Shown here piece by piece: positions 1 to 8,228 of a stretch of 37,114 nt of DNA. Both the position numbers and the translations under genes were made by a program. Within the stretch, counting starts at the first letter, position 1; the number at the start of each line of letters is the position of its first letter. A model generated the notes under the pieces. It made no database searches and was not told the origin of the DNA. It worked only from the letters and a program-made list of their open reading frames with translations. This DNA comes from Desulfobacula sp. (GTDB lineage: Bacteria > Desulfobacterota > Desulfobacteria > Desulfobacterales > Desulfobacteraceae): assembly GCF_021107415.1 (NCBI RefSeq), contig NZ_JAIOSW010000418.1:1-37114 (forward strand). Reading direction: 5' to 3'.

Positions 1-474
1 ATCCTGATGATGGGCAACCAAAGGATATGTAGCCAAAGATAAAATTTCATAAAAAAGATAAAGCGTCAGCAGGTTGGCGGAAAAAGCAACACCGATTGTT
101 GCGGAAAGAGCCAAAGCAAAAAAAGAAACAAACCGGGTCTGCCCATGTTCATTCAGCCCCCTCATATATCCGATGGAATAAATGGATGTCACAATATAGA
201 GGCTGGAAGCCACAATGGCAAACAGCATCCCAAGTCCATCCACCCTGAAGGCAATGGCTGCCCCGGGAGCAAATTCAAACAGGGTCAAAGCGATCTGTTT
301 TCCTCCAAGTATGACCGGAAGCATGGAAAGAACAAGAATAAACTTAATGGCTCCTGCAACAAAGACCCATGATTCCCTTACATTGGGTTTACCAGAAGAA
401 GAGACCAGTACCGGAATGACAAAAAGAGAAACTAGGACTGCCAAAAGAGGTTTAATTGAAATAATGGTTTCCAT
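1..474 (-). CDS. Proton-conducting antiporter subunit D-like protein (3' end outside window)
   Basis: Reading leftwards from an ATG at 474, the frame stays open for 158 codons to the window edge, so only the N-terminal part is present. It starts METIISIKPL and contains the segments RVDGLGMLFA, SIYSIGYMRG and ANLLTLYLFYEILSLATYPL. This pattern is typical of the NuoL/M/N-MrpA/D family (Proton_antipo_M), including the conserved Glu in the FYEILSL helix. It is the last visible gene of the Mrp/Mbh-like operon, 38 bases beyond the preceding mnhD-like gene, and is a second D-type subunit. Without the rest it cannot be decided whether it is MrpA/D, an Mbh/Mbx-type subunit or a longer NuoL-like protein. 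The family call is secure, the exact subunit is not. Confidence 0.85.
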   Translation of the reverse strand, partial: METIISIKPLLAVLVSLFVIPVLVSSSGKPNVRESWVFVAGAIKFILVLSMLPVILGGKQIALTLFEFAPGAAIAFRVDGLGMLFAIVASSLYIVTSIYSIGYMRGLNEHGQTRFVSFFALALSATIGVAFSANLLTLYLFYEILSLATYPLVAHHQD

Positions 475-512
475 TTATTGGTTTACCTTTAATATTATAA
501 TCATAATCATCT

Positions 513-1997
513 TCACTTTAAGAAAGGAAGAATGATTGTATTTACAATTGTTCCTGAATACATACCCACAACAATCAAGGATAAACTGACAAGCCCGGAT
601 ACAATCAGCATGGATACCGGTGCTTCCTCGATTGTCACAGGGGAATGCGAATCTCCATGTCCATGGCTTTCAGACATGGGTTCAAAAAAACAAATTTCAA
701 AGACTTTAAAAAACAGAACCGCACAGATCAGGCTTGAAATGACGAGGGCTGCTGCAAAATGATAGGCGCCGGCTTCAAATGCCCCCAGGATCAAATACCA
801 TTTGCTGAAAAATCCACAGGTGGGCGGCACCCCGATGATACTGAAGGCAGCCAGAACAAAACCTGCCATGGTCCAGGGCATTTTACCGAACAGACCCTGC
901 AGATCACTTAAATCAACACTTTTAAGTTTATAGACCATATTGCCTACGGCAAGGAACAGGGCAAAGGTCATTAAAGCATCATTTAAAATGTGTAAAACAG
1001 CACCGGTCATGCCAAGCTGGTTGCCCATCCACGCACCCCCTACCATGTATCCGATTTCACACACAATGATATAGGTAAGCATTTTTTTCAAATTTTTCTG
1101 TGAAAGCGCCATGACACCCCCTGCAAGGACAGCAATGGTTGCAAGCCAGACAACAGCATCACTAAGATTCAGGGTTTCAAAGATGTAGTCAAACCCGAAT
1201 ACCGTAATCATCAAGCGTATCATTACATAAACCATGACTTTGGTCATTAACGGAGCCACTACCCTGGCAAATGCCACAGGTGAATATGTGTAAGCATTGG
1301 GCAGCCATACATGCAATGGAAACAAGGCCATTTTTATCCATATTCCGAGCATACATAAAATAAATGCAACCAGTACCGTGGAAGAACCATGGATACCTGA
1401 CAGGATATTTGCCACATCAATCATATTCAGGGAACCGGTTTTAAGGTAAAGATATCCCACACCCAAAAGATAAAAACTGGCACCGATAACACCGATGAAA
1501 ACATAATTCAAACTGGCCAGAGGTGCCCTGTCCCTGTCGCCCAGAGCAATCATGGCATAGCTGCTCAATGAGGTGATTTCAATGAGTACATAGAGGTTAA
1601 ACAAATCGCCTGTGGCCGTAACGCCCAAGAGCCCTGTCACAAACAATAGATACATGGTATAAAATGACCCGGCCCTGTCATTTATTTCCCGGGTCACACT
1701 TTTGTAGCTTGCCACCAGGTTTAAAAGGGCAATACTTGATACCAGCAAAAGTACCATGGCATTTAACAGATCAATTCTGTATTCAATGCCCATGGGCGGC
1801 GCCCAACCAGCCATCCTGTAGTGGATTGTGCCGGACTCCATGACACGTATCAACACCTTGAATGCAGAAAAGGTTGAAATGGAAAGACCCATCAAAGCAA
1901 TTGAGTATGACAATCCTTCTTTGATCCAGACGGCAAGCCCGGCAAAAAGGGCGGCTAAAAGCGGTGCAATAACGATTAGTGCGGGGTAATTATCCAT
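513..1997 (-). CDS. mnhD: Mrp/Mbh-type Na+/H+ antiporter subunit D
   Basis: This 494-residue polytopic protein belongs to the proton-conducting NuoN/MrpD family. It has about 14 hydrophobic segments. Family landmarks are LFNLYVLIEITSLSSYAMIA, with the conserved Glu of helix 5, the segment KMALFPLHVWLPNAYTYSP (Lys-Pro-His-Trp loop), and a later Lys pair in SQKNLKKMLTY. In Mrp antiporters this subunit carries protons across the membrane. A His-rich loop (SESHGHGDSHSP) lies near the C terminus. The ATG start is preceded by a GGAAAA motif, and the gene begins 3 bases after mnhC. It equals MrpD/MbhH. The symbol is by family, since the complex could also be an Mbh- or Mbx-type machine. Confidence 0.9.
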   Translation of the reverse strand: MDNYPALIVIAPLLAALFAGLAVWIKEGLSYSIALMGLSISTFSAFKVLIRVMESGTIHYRMAGWAPPMGIEYRIDLLNAMVLLLVSSIALLNLVASYKSVTREINDRAGSFYTMYLLFVTGLLGVTATGDLFNLYVLIEITSLSSYAMIALGDRDRAPLASLNYVFIGVIGASFYLLGVGYLYLKTGSLNMIDVANILSGIHGSSTVLVAFILCMLGIWIKMALFPLHVWLPNAYTYSPVAFARVVAPLMTKVMVYVMIRLMITVFGFDYIFETLNLSDAVVWLATIAVLAGGVMALSQKNLKKMLTYIIVCEIGYMVGGAWMGNQLGMTGAVLHILNDALMTFALFLAVGNMVYKLKSVDLSDLQGLFGKMPWTMAGFVLAAFSIIGVPPTCGFFSKWYLILGAFEAGAYHFAAALVISSLICAVLFFKVFEICFFEPMSESHGHGDSHSPVTIEEAPVSMLIVSGLVSLSLIVVGMYSGTIVNTIILPFLK

Positions 1998-2000
1998 AGT

Positions 2001-2417
2001 TTATTTTTCCGGCCCGATATCAACCAGGCGCATTCTGAGTTCATCTTCTTCCAGGGTCTGATACCGCTGGTATACTCTGACAGCTAAGGCCATGGCAACA
2101 CCAAAGGTTGCAACAGATACCACAATGGCAGTCAGCATTAGAACATGGGGCAGGGGATTTATATAATCAGCTGCGTGGATGACAGCAGCGTCACCGCCAT
2201 GTCCGCCATGGGCATTTTGAATGATCGGTATGGTGGCATCCATCTTATATCCTATGGATACATAAAAAAGGATAATGGCTGTTTGAAAAATATTCATACC
2301 CACCAGTTTCTTTATCAGATTATTTTTTGCAACCATGGCATACAGGCCGATCATCATTAAAATCACATAAAGCCAGTAATTGTATTTTGCCACGATCAGG
2401 GTTAACAGATCCGTCAT
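2001..2417 (-). CDS. mnhC: Mrp/Mbh-type antiporter subunit C (NuoK-like)
   Basis: The 138-residue product has three hydrophobic helices in NuoK/MrpC arrangement: NYWLYVILMMIGLYAM, KLVGMNIFQTAIILFYVS (the LxGxNxxQTAIILF motif with its conserved polar turn) and DYINPLPHVLMLTAIVVSVA, the classic PLPHALVLTAIVV element. An insert rich in Gly and His (NAHGGHGGDAA) between helices 2 and 3 is longer than usual. The charged C-terminal tail ends in RMRLVDIGPEK. It sits between the MnhB fusion (9 bases) and mnhD (3 bases), so it is translated within the same operon. In the complex it is the small NuoK-like membrane subunit beside the D subunits. Confidence 0.92.
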   Translation of the reverse strand: MTDLLTLIVAKYNYWLYVILMMIGLYAMVAKNNLIKKLVGMNIFQTAIILFYVSIGYKMDATIPIIQNAHGGHGGDAAVIHAADYINPLPHVLMLTAIVVSVATFGVAMALAVRVYQRYQTLEEDELRMRLVDIGPEK

Positions 2418-2426
2418 AGTTTTTAC

Positions 2427-3251
2427 CTATAGTCCTTCATCGTGTCTGCCTTCGGAGACAATATTAATATAAATGATGACCATTGCAGCAGTTACAGCAA
2501 TCCCCACACCGATTTCAACGCCTAACATACCCAAAGCCCTGATATGATGGGGATCTCCCGGTACTAATGGAACAAGTTTTGCATAGTCCAGAAATTCACC
2601 TCCCATGGGCATGCAGATGGCTCCAATCCCGACATAAATTAAAACCCCCAGGGCAGCATAGATACCAAGGACTTTTTCTTTAATCCGCCTTACAAGTGTT
2701 TTCAGGTCATAAGAAATGGCTAAAAGAATCAGGCTGGAACTAAAGATAACGCCACCCTGAAATCCGCCGCCTGGAGAAAAATCACCATGAGCTACAACAT
2801 AAAGGGCATAAATCTGGATAAACGGGATGATAATACGGCAAACAGATTTAATAATCAAATCCGACGGGACCCAGTCCTTATCCATATGTTCAAGCTCTTT
2901 TCCCACCTTTAAAATTTTTTTGCTGTCTTTCACATGGAGGATAACTCCGGTGGGTGTATGGCGGTAAAAATGTTCTTTTTTCTCTCGAAAATCTCTTAAC
3001 AAAAGAAAGCATGCCAGGCCTGCACAAAAAACAACAGCGGTTTCAAACATGGTGTCAAACCCACGATAATCAGCAAGAACCGCTGTTACAAGGTTGGGAA
3101 CCTGGGTTTCCTCAAAAGCTTTTTCAATATAATGATTTGAAAGATGGGTTGAGGCCGGTGAATCAGGATCACCCCAGTCCGGGAATTCCCCTGTTCCGTA
3201 CAGCAATAGTGCACCTGTCACGCAAACAATAATAAATCCTAGAAATCTCAA
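2427..3251 (-). CDS. Fused MbhE-like / MnhB domain subunit
   Basis: This 274-residue membrane protein joins two domains. Residues 1-95 resemble MbhE or the end of MrpA: an N-terminal helix, then a segment with YRGFDTMFETAVVF, the conserved Glu-containing helix. Residues from about 130 are MnhB, with CRIIIPFIQIYALYVVAHGD, then SPGGGFQGGVIF, the signature of MrpB. The start is a TTG at 3251 with AGGAGG eight bases upstream. The TTG overlaps the TGA stop of the preceding DUF4040 gene by 4 bases, so the two are probably translationally coupled. In Mrp systems these domains connect the A and D subunits. The fusion state differs from the separate MbhE and MbhF subunits of archaeal Mbh. Confidence 0.88.
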   Translation of the reverse strand: MRFLGFIIVCVTGALLLYGTGEFPDWGDPDSPASTHLSNHYIEKAFEETQVPNLVTAVLADYRGFDTMFETAVVFCAGLACFLLLRDFREKKEHFYRHTPTGVILHVKDSKKILKVGKELEHMDKDWVPSDLIIKSVCRIIIPFIQIYALYVVAHGDFSPGGGFQGGVIFSSSLILLAISYDLKTLVRRIKEKVLGIYAALGVLIYVGIGAICMPMGGEFLDYAKLVPLVPGDPHHIRALGMLGVEIGVGIAVTAAMVIIYINIVSEGRHDEGL

Positions 3252-3493
3252 TCTCTTGTCCTCCTGCTAGTTCTGAAAACGGCTGCAACAAAAAAAACAG
3301 TGCTGACGCCTGCTCCAACCGAGGCTTCGGTAAAGGCCACATCCACTGCTCCCATGACAGCCCAGAGCAGACACATCATAAATGAATAAGCGCCAAATAA
3401 AATAGCGGTTCCCAGCAGGTCCTTGACAGATATGGCAGCAATCGCGCAAAAAATGACAAAGGTTAACACAATCAAATCAATTGGCCAGTACAT
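3248..3493 (-). CDS. DUF4040 (MbhD-like) membrane subunit
   Basis: The 81-residue product has three short hydrophobic helices. Its segments LLGTAILFGAYSFMMCLLWAV and VDVAFTEASVGAGVSTVFFV match the DUF4040/MbhD module, including the AxTEAxVGAG motif that carries the conserved Glu. In canonical Mrp this module is part of the large MrpA subunit. Here, as in archaeal Mbh, it is a separate gene. It follows mnhG by 2 bases and overlaps the next gene by 4 bases. Its ATG start at 3493 is clear. The short length is normal for the stand-alone form. Confidence 0.88.
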   Translation of the reverse strand: MYWPIDLIVLTFVIFCAIAAISVKDLLGTAILFGAYSFMMCLLWAVMGAVDVAFTEASVGAGVSTVFFVAAVFRTSRRTRD

Positions 3494-3495
3494 GA

Positions 3496-3819
3496 TTAAC
3501 CCTTTCGTTTCTTTTTAGTCCAATGCCGCAATCCTGCCCGCATTCCCGCATCAACAATGGAATGGGTGGCTGTGGGACTGGAGAGAAACACAAAAAATAC
3601 AATTGAAAACATTTTAATGGAAAGCAACAGGCTTTCAAGGGAAAAATGGTGGAGGTTGTAAACGGCAAGCCCCATCACCATGGCAAAAATCCCCAGAGTA
3701 TCCAGTTTACCTGCCGGATGAAGCCTGCTGTAAAAACCCGGCATTCTGATGATACCGACGGCACCGCCCAGAAAGAAGAACAAGCCGGTGATCAAAGACA
3801 AAATAACAAATATATCCAT
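3496..3819 (-). CDS. mnhG: Mrp antiporter subunit G
   Basis: The 107-residue product has three helices and the MnhG/PhaG signature: GLFFFLGGAVGIIRMPGFYS followed by RLHPAGKLDTLG, close to the RxPDxxxRxHxxxKxxTLG consensus of the family. It is a small accessory subunit of Mrp/Mbh complexes. The gene lies 19 bases after mnhF and 2 bases before the DUF4040 gene. The C-terminal tail is basic (RHWTKKKRKG). The assignment is strong from the motif, length and operon position. Confidence 0.93.
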   Translation of the reverse strand: MDIFVILSLITGLFFFLGGAVGIIRMPGFYSRLHPAGKLDTLGIFAMVMGLAVYNLHHFSLESLLLSIKMFSIVFFVFLSSPTATHSIVDAGMRAGLRHWTKKKRKG

Positions 3820-3838
3820 GAATACTCCAAATTGATGA

Positions 3839-4126
3839 TTAATCCATAAAGGATTCTTCGTACAGCCCTTTTCTTTTGTGAAAATAGCGTGAGGCTGCCA
3901 GAACTGTTACAAAATTTAGAAACGCATAGGCCAGTGCTATATCAACAAACATGTCAACACGCTCATAAAGAAAACCGATCAGCAATAAAAGAACAACGGT
4001 TTTACTCCCAATGGCATTGACACCAACGAGCCGGTCCAGAACCGTAGGACCGAACAAGGCTCTATACATTGAAAAAAGCATCAGAAAGCATAATCCCAAT
4101 GCAACGCTTAAAAAAAAAGTACTCAT
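3839..4126 (-). CDS. mnhF: Mrp antiporter subunit F
   Basis: The 95-residue protein has three helices and the MnhF/PhaF pattern: YRALFGPTVLDRLVGVNAIG, with the conserved GPTxxDRxxxxxxxG, then DMFVDIALAYAFLNFVTVLA with the conserved Asp in the third helix. It corresponds to MbhB. The ATG at 4126 overlaps the TGA of mnhE by 4 bases, indicating coupled translation. Confidence 0.93.
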   Translation of the reverse strand: MSTFFLSVALGLCFLMLFSMYRALFGPTVLDRLVGVNAIGSKTVVLLLLIGFLYERVDMFVDIALAYAFLNFVTVLAASRYFHKRKGLYEESFMD

Positions 4127-4674
4127 ATCTCTTCTCCAAAAACTTTAGCAACCTTTTTTAACATGGTACCCGGCAATGATTCGGCAGATTTCCTGTCAAT
4201 GGCATGCACCTTGAATACACCATCACTGTCCGCCGTTACTGTAATGGTTCCAGGCGTCAGGGTAATGGAGTTGGCCAGGGTCGTAATGGCAATATCGGAT
4301 TTTAAATTAGTTTTAAAGGTAATGATGTGAGGATCTATTAACTCTTTCATCCGTGGATGAAAGGCCAGGTACATCAAGTGAAAATTGGCTTTAATAATTT
4401 CCCAGAGCAACCAGGGGATATATCCGATAAATCTAAAAAATATTTTAATATATCCTGGCTCCATGGCAGGAAATAACAGATCATAAAAATAATATGCCAC
4501 AAAAAAGCTTGAAATACCCCCCAGCCATAACAGCAGAGGATCAAATTTTCCTGACAACACGATCCAGGACAAAAACATCAAAATAAATGTAACCAGAAAT
4601 GAAAAGAATGATTTAAAAAATGCAGGTCTTGTGTTGCCATCTTCTTTGGCAGCACCATCATTAGAAACTATCAA
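4123..4674 (-). CDS. mnhE: Mrp antiporter subunit E
   Basis: This is an MnhE/MbhA-type protein. An N-terminal polar stretch leads into two close helices (FFSFLVTFILMFLSWIVLSG and the LLWLGGISSFFVAYYF segment), then the FIGYIPWLLWEIIKANFHLM helix and a cytosolic domain with LANSITLTPGTITV, the diagnostic MnhE motif. A TTG at 4692 would add six residues. I prefer the TTG at 4674, because a strong GGGGGAGGG ribosome site lies 7 bases before it, which gives 183 residues. It heads the antiporter set, 54 bases after the stop of the receiver gene. The start remains uncertain because no in-frame ATG is near. Confidence 0.9.
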   Translation of the reverse strand: MIVSNDGAAKEDGNTRPAFFKSFFSFLVTFILMFLSWIVLSGKFDPLLLWLGGISSFFVAYYFYDLLFPAMEPGYIKIFFRFIGYIPWLLWEIIKANFHLMYLAFHPRMKELIDPHIITFKTNLKSDIAITTLANSITLTPGTITVTADSDGVFKVHAIDRKSAESLPGTMLKKVAKVFGEEI

Positions 4675-4728
4675 TAAACTACCCTCCCCCAAATATCATG
4701 AAAATCAAAAGCTGAAGATAATAATTAA

Positions 4729-5202
4729 TTACTTTTCAACACCATATAGCTTACGGAATTTCCCGTACAGCTTGGCCATGGCACCCTCTTTTTTTGCCCC
4801 TGTTTGAGAGCTGTCAGGTCCGGAGGAGGATTGTTCCTGTTGAATCCTATGATCATAAGCCGCGTTTATGGTCTCAATAAGCGTATCCATATCCACGGGC
4901 TTTGATAAAAACTTAAATGCATTATATTTGCCGCTTTCCAGCGCGTTTTCAACACTGCCATGCCCGGTAAGAATAATACAGGGCAACTGCGGCTGCAAAT
5001 CCTTTAATCTTTTCTGGACTTCGATCCCATCAATTCCCGGCATTTGTAAATCCACAACAGCCACATCAAAATCTTCTTTTGCAGCAGCTTCAACCCCTTC
5101 TTCGCCTGAAAAAGTTGTTTTAACCGTAAATCCATCAAGAACCAGCCGTTTGGCAAGGTATTTTAAAAATGTCTGTTCATCATCTATAAATAGAAGTTTC
5201 AT
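4729..5202 (-). CDS. Receiver-domain response regulator with basic C-terminal tail
   Basis: The 157-residue protein is a CheY-like receiver at residues 1-120. The acidic pocket is D7-D8, the predicted phosphoacceptor is D51 (VVDLQMPG), the conserved Thr is in ILTGHG, and the conserved Lys is in FLSKPVD. The remaining 37 residues are Ser/Gln-rich and then basic, with no DNA-binding or enzymatic domain. It therefore probably acts by protein contact. An SD AAGGA precedes the ATG. It is the first gene after the promoter candidate at 5259-5287 and lies directly upstream of mnhE, so it may be co-transcribed with the antiporter. Confidence 0.9.
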   Translation of the reverse strand: MKLLFIDDEQTFLKYLAKRLVLDGFTVKTTFSGEEGVEAAAKEDFDVAVVDLQMPGIDGIEVQKRLKDLQPQLPCIILTGHGSVENALESGKYNAFKFLSKPVDMDTLIETINAAYDHRIQQEQSSSGPDSSQTGAKKEGAMAKLYGKFRKLYGVEK

Positions 5203-5258
5203 AATTTATCCTTACAATAACAATAATGCCAACAATCTCCATTTTAAACTAAATTTTG

Positions 5259-5287
5259 CATATAACAGAAGTATTATATTGAGTCAA
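5259..5287 (-). promoter_or_regulatory. Predicted sigma70-type promoter for the receiver-mnh operon
   Basis: On the minus strand TTGACT (5282-5287) is followed after 17 bases by TATATG (5259-5264). Transcription would start near 5252, giving a leader of about 50 bases to the ATG at 5202. It lies in the only sizeable gap (153 bases) between the UspA gene and the receiver gene, which supports a separate transcription unit for receiver plus antiporter. Confidence 0.5.
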
Positions 5288-5295
5288 CAACAATA

Positions 5296-5338
5296 TGCCT
5301 GTAAAATACAGCTGTAATATAGATAGATTTTACAGGCA
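5296..5338. repeat. 12-bp perfect inverted repeat upstream of the mnh promoter
   Basis: The arms TGCCTGTAAAAT (5296-5307) and ATTTTACAGGCA (5327-5338) are perfectly complementary and enclose 19 bases that themselves hold ACAGCTGT. No T-run follows on either strand, so it is not a typical intrinsic terminator. It lies 8 bases upstream of the predicted -35 box and 18 bases beyond the uspA stop. It may be an operator or a 3'-end hairpin for the UspA transcript. Confidence 0.5.
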
Positions 5339-5355
5339 AATCGATAAAAACAGGG

Positions 5356-6237
5356 CTAAATATTCTTTTTGCCGGGAATGAGAAGACAAGGGTATATGGA
5401 TTTATCAGCAATATTTTTTGAAACGGAGCCAACCCATCGCTCCAAAATAGCTGCTTTTTCACTGGAACCCAAAATAATCATACTGGCCTGGTATTCTTTT
5501 GCTGCTCTTTCAATCTGTTTTTGCGGATCTCCTGCATATACATGGGGTTTGGCATTAATACCCGCATCCTCAAGCTCATCACAAAGGTCTTCCAGTCGTT
5601 TCCTTTCGGCTTTCCTGACTTTCTGAACTTCATGGGCATTCGGGCTTTTAAGAGCACTCTCCTTTACCACATGTATGATATGAATTTCGCCTATGACATT
5701 TTTAAATCGTTTGATATATTCAAGCGTCTTATTACAGGTATCCGACCAATTAGTTGCAAATAAAGGTCGATCAAACAATTTTTCAGGAACAATATTATCG
5801 TCCATCATGTGCTTGAAAACTAGAATCGGCACTTCTGTCCGCCGCATCAATTCACTAACATCAGAACCGGCATAAAGCTGCTTCAGCACTCCTTTATGGG
5901 AATGGCCAATCACAATCAGGTCAGGGGATTCCTTTTTAACAACTTTTATGATTTCAGGGATGAGAGTTGAAACCTCTATATATGCACCAACTTCCATCCC
6001 CAGTTCAAATAAATTCTCTGCCCAGTCAATAAACCTGATATTTGCAGTCTCTTTTAACTTGACTTCTTCTTCCTTAAGGTATCCGCTTCCCCTTTTCATG
6101 GCAACTTTGTCTCTTTCAATCACATTTAAAAAAATGACATGTTCCAATGCCGCATTTCTGAGTATCAATAGAGAGTTGAGTGCATCATAACAAAGGTCTT
6201 CAAATTTTGTCACAAAAAGTAATTTTCTTATTTCCAT
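5356..6237 (-). CDS. Tandem universal stress protein (UspA family)
   Basis: The 293-residue cytosolic protein holds two Usp domains (about 1-145 and 152-293). Domain 1 contains DLIVIGHSHKG and a GS motif nine residues later. Domain 2 contains MIILGSSEK, then GSVSKNIADKSIYPCLLIPG, the usual C-terminal strand. The nucleotide-binding consensus G-2x-G-9x-G(S/T) is altered in both halves: the second Gly is His in domain 1 and Glu in domain 2. ATP binding may thus be weakened. A GGAG ribosome site precedes the ATG. It lies 34 bases after a receiver gene in a signalling run that starts with an antiporter, which suggests a stress or energy-state role. The exact function is unknown. Confidence 0.9.
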   Translation of the reverse strand: MEIRKLLFVTKFEDLCYDALNSLLILRNAALEHVIFLNVIERDKVAMKRGSGYLKEEEVKLKETANIRFIDWAENLFELGMEVGAYIEVSTLIPEIIKVVKKESPDLIVIGHSHKGVLKQLYAGSDVSELMRRTEVPILVFKHMMDDNIVPEKLFDRPLFATNWSDTCNKTLEYIKRFKNVIGEIHIIHVVKESALKSPNAHEVQKVRKAERKRLEDLCDELEDAGINAKPHVYAGDPQKQIERAAKEYQASMIILGSSEKAAILERWVGSVSKNIADKSIYPCLLIPGKKNI

Positions 6238-6271
6238 ATTTTCTCCGATGGCAATATTTATATCTTATTGA

Positions 6272-6664
6272 TTAACCCAGTTTTTTCTTGATTGCTGCAA
6301 TTAACTCTTCCGGTTCAACCGGTTTTTCCAGGTAGATATCAGGTTCGGGGACTTCCCCTCCCTTAAATTCTTCTAGTGCTTTTTGAGATTTTAAAAAAGA
6401 TCGAAGCGTAATCCCTGTAAACATAATAATGGGTATTTGATTAAAATTTTTATCTGTTTTCAGCTTGCGATACAATCGAATCCCGCTCCCCCTGGGCATC
6501 AACACATCAAGAATCACCAGATCTGGTTTTTCTTTTTCAATCATTTCAAAACCTTCTATACCATCTTGAGCGACCAAAGGCATATACTGGTTTTCTTCCA
6601 GAACTGTGACAACAAATGACCTGACATCCTGATCATCATCTACCACAAGAACCTTTTTACTCAT
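6272..6664 (-). CDS. Single-domain response regulator
   Basis: The 130-residue protein consists only of a receiver domain: acidic residues D9-D11, phosphoacceptor D53 (VILDVLMP), Thr in IMFTGIT, and Lys in YLEKPVEPEEL. An inserted stretch between the Thr and Lys motifs (LRSFLKSQKALEEFKGGEVPE) is longer than in CheY and typical of receivers used as phosphotransfer modules in Desulfobacterota. It lies 32 bases after the REC-PAS kinase gene and is probably phosphorylated by one of the two adjacent kinases. No output domain is present. Confidence 0.92.
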   Translation of the reverse strand: MSKKVLVVDDDQDVRSFVVTVLEENQYMPLVAQDGIEGFEMIEKEKPDLVILDVLMPRGSGIRLYRKLKTDKNFNQIPIIMFTGITLRSFLKSQKALEEFKGGEVPEPDIYLEKPVEPEELIAAIKKKLG

Positions 6665-6696
6665 AATCTGTCCTCCTTGGTCAATCTATATCAACC

Positions 6697-8217
6697 TTAA
6701 TTTGCTTTTTCATAGGGAAGTTTAATCGTAAATGTACTACCGTCTCCAGGACTGGTTTTTGTTTCAATCACTCCATTGTGTTCTTCTATGAGCTTTGATG
6801 TAACAAGAAGTCCCAGACCTGTTCCCTTTCCCCCTTTAGAACTGAACATAGGGTCAAACAACTGCTTTTGTGTATTTTTATCCATACCACAGCCATTATC
6901 TTTAACCTCAAAACAAAAGTAATTATTTTTATCCCTATAGGTTTTTACCTTTACTTCATGTTTTTTGGAGGTATCTTCATCCTCAATACAGGCATCAATG
7001 GCATTGTTTATCAGGTTAAGCAAAGAGCGATGAATCGTTTGTGAATCAGCCGCGACTTCCCCAATACCGGGATCAAATTCTTTTGAAATAAAAACATCTT
7101 TTGATTCTGCAAAATCTTTTACCAGTTCGATCACTTCATCAACAATATCATTGGGCAAACACGGTTCAAATTCCGGCTCCCTCTGCTTTGAATAGGTTAA
7201 AAGGTCCTGGGTCAAGTCCCCTATTCTTTTAATATTTCTCTTTATCGTTTCCCAGCCTGTTTTGAACTTTTCCGTATTGTTTTTGGCAATTCCCACATCA
7301 ACGACATAACTGCCACCCTGAAGTCCTATGAGAATATTCTTTACGTAGTGGGCAAGACCACTAATAGTCTGCCCTACAGCAGCCAACCGTTCCGACTGAA
7401 CCAATTCCGTTTCAAGCCGTTTTATTTCCGTTAGGTCCTGAAAAAAACTAACCGTCCCTACAAAATCCCCTTTTTCATGAAGGACATTGCTATTATACCG
7501 AACCGGTATTTGTCTGCCGTCTTTAGTGTTTATTATATTTTCTCTCCAGGGAAGCATGTTGTGTTGTTTTTCTTTTTTGGCCTGATTTTTAAATATCCTG
7601 GCAATTTTTGGCGTATACAGGTCATCTATGGTCATTTGATGTCTAACATCTTTTGCAGCCTCGCCAAACATCCTTGCGGCTTCAGGGTTGTACACAACGA
7701 CTTTCCAATCATGATCAAAGGCAACAATGGCATCATTGGAACTTTTTATTAAAAGCCGTTGAAAATTTGATTTTCGCCGGATATCCTCGGTGGCTTCTGC
7801 GATTTTAAGTTCCAGGTTTTCAGTATATTCTCTGAGTTTTTCTCTGATATCAATCTTTGCTTTTGCTCTGTCAAGGGCAATGGCAAGGGATTCATCCCTG
7901 ACAGGTTTGTTGATAAAATCACTGGCGCCATACTGCAATGCCGTGATGGTTGAATCAATATCTCCATGCCCTGTTACAATGATCACTTCTTTTTCAGGAT
8001 CAATTTCCTTAATCATTTTCAGCAGCTCAAGTCCGTCCATTCCCGGCATTTTTATATCCGTCACCACGATATCGGGTGATTCAGCTTTAAAAACTTCAAG
8101 TCCCTGCTCACCACTAAGGGCTGTAACCGTTTCATAACCGTCACTTCGAAGAGACATGGAGAGCAGCCTGACAATAATCTCTTCATCATCAACAATTAAT
8201 ATCTTATTGGCTGACAT
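6697..8217 (-). CDS. Hybrid-type sensor: receiver-PAS-histidine kinase
   Basis: The 506-residue soluble protein has an N-terminal receiver (1-120; D10-D11, phosphoacceptor D54, K104), a short coiled coil (122-150), a PAS domain (about 152-265, ending SFFQDLTEIKRLE) and a kinase core. The H-box is unusual, GLAHYVKN with H290, where HEIRN or HELRN is common. The ATPase has NLINNAIDAC, DNGCGM and GKGTGLGL. There is no transmembrane segment, so it senses an internal signal or a phosphorelay input. It ends 32 bases before the single receiver and begins 11 bases after the upstream kinase, consistent with one operon. Confidence 0.92.
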   Translation of the reverse strand: MSANKILIVDDEEIIVRLLSMSLRSDGYETVTALSGEQGLEVFKAESPDIVVTDIKMPGMDGLELLKMIKEIDPEKEVIIVTGHGDIDSTITALQYGASDFINKPVRDESLAIALDRAKAKIDIREKLREYTENLELKIAEATEDIRRKSNFQRLLIKSSNDAIVAFDHDWKVVVYNPEAARMFGEAAKDVRHQMTIDDLYTPKIARIFKNQAKKEKQHNMLPWRENIINTKDGRQIPVRYNSNVLHEKGDFVGTVSFFQDLTEIKRLETELVQSERLAAVGQTISGLAHYVKNILIGLQGGSYVVDVGIAKNNTEKFKTGWETIKRNIKRIGDLTQDLLTYSKQREPEFEPCLPNDIVDEVIELVKDFAESKDVFISKEFDPGIGEVAADSQTIHRSLLNLINNAIDACIEDEDTSKKHEVKVKTYRDKNNYFCFEVKDNGCGMDKNTQKQLFDPMFSSKGGKGTGLGLLVTSKLIEEHNGVIETKTSPGDGSTFTIKLPYEKAN

Positions 8218-8228
8218 AATTTATTTCC

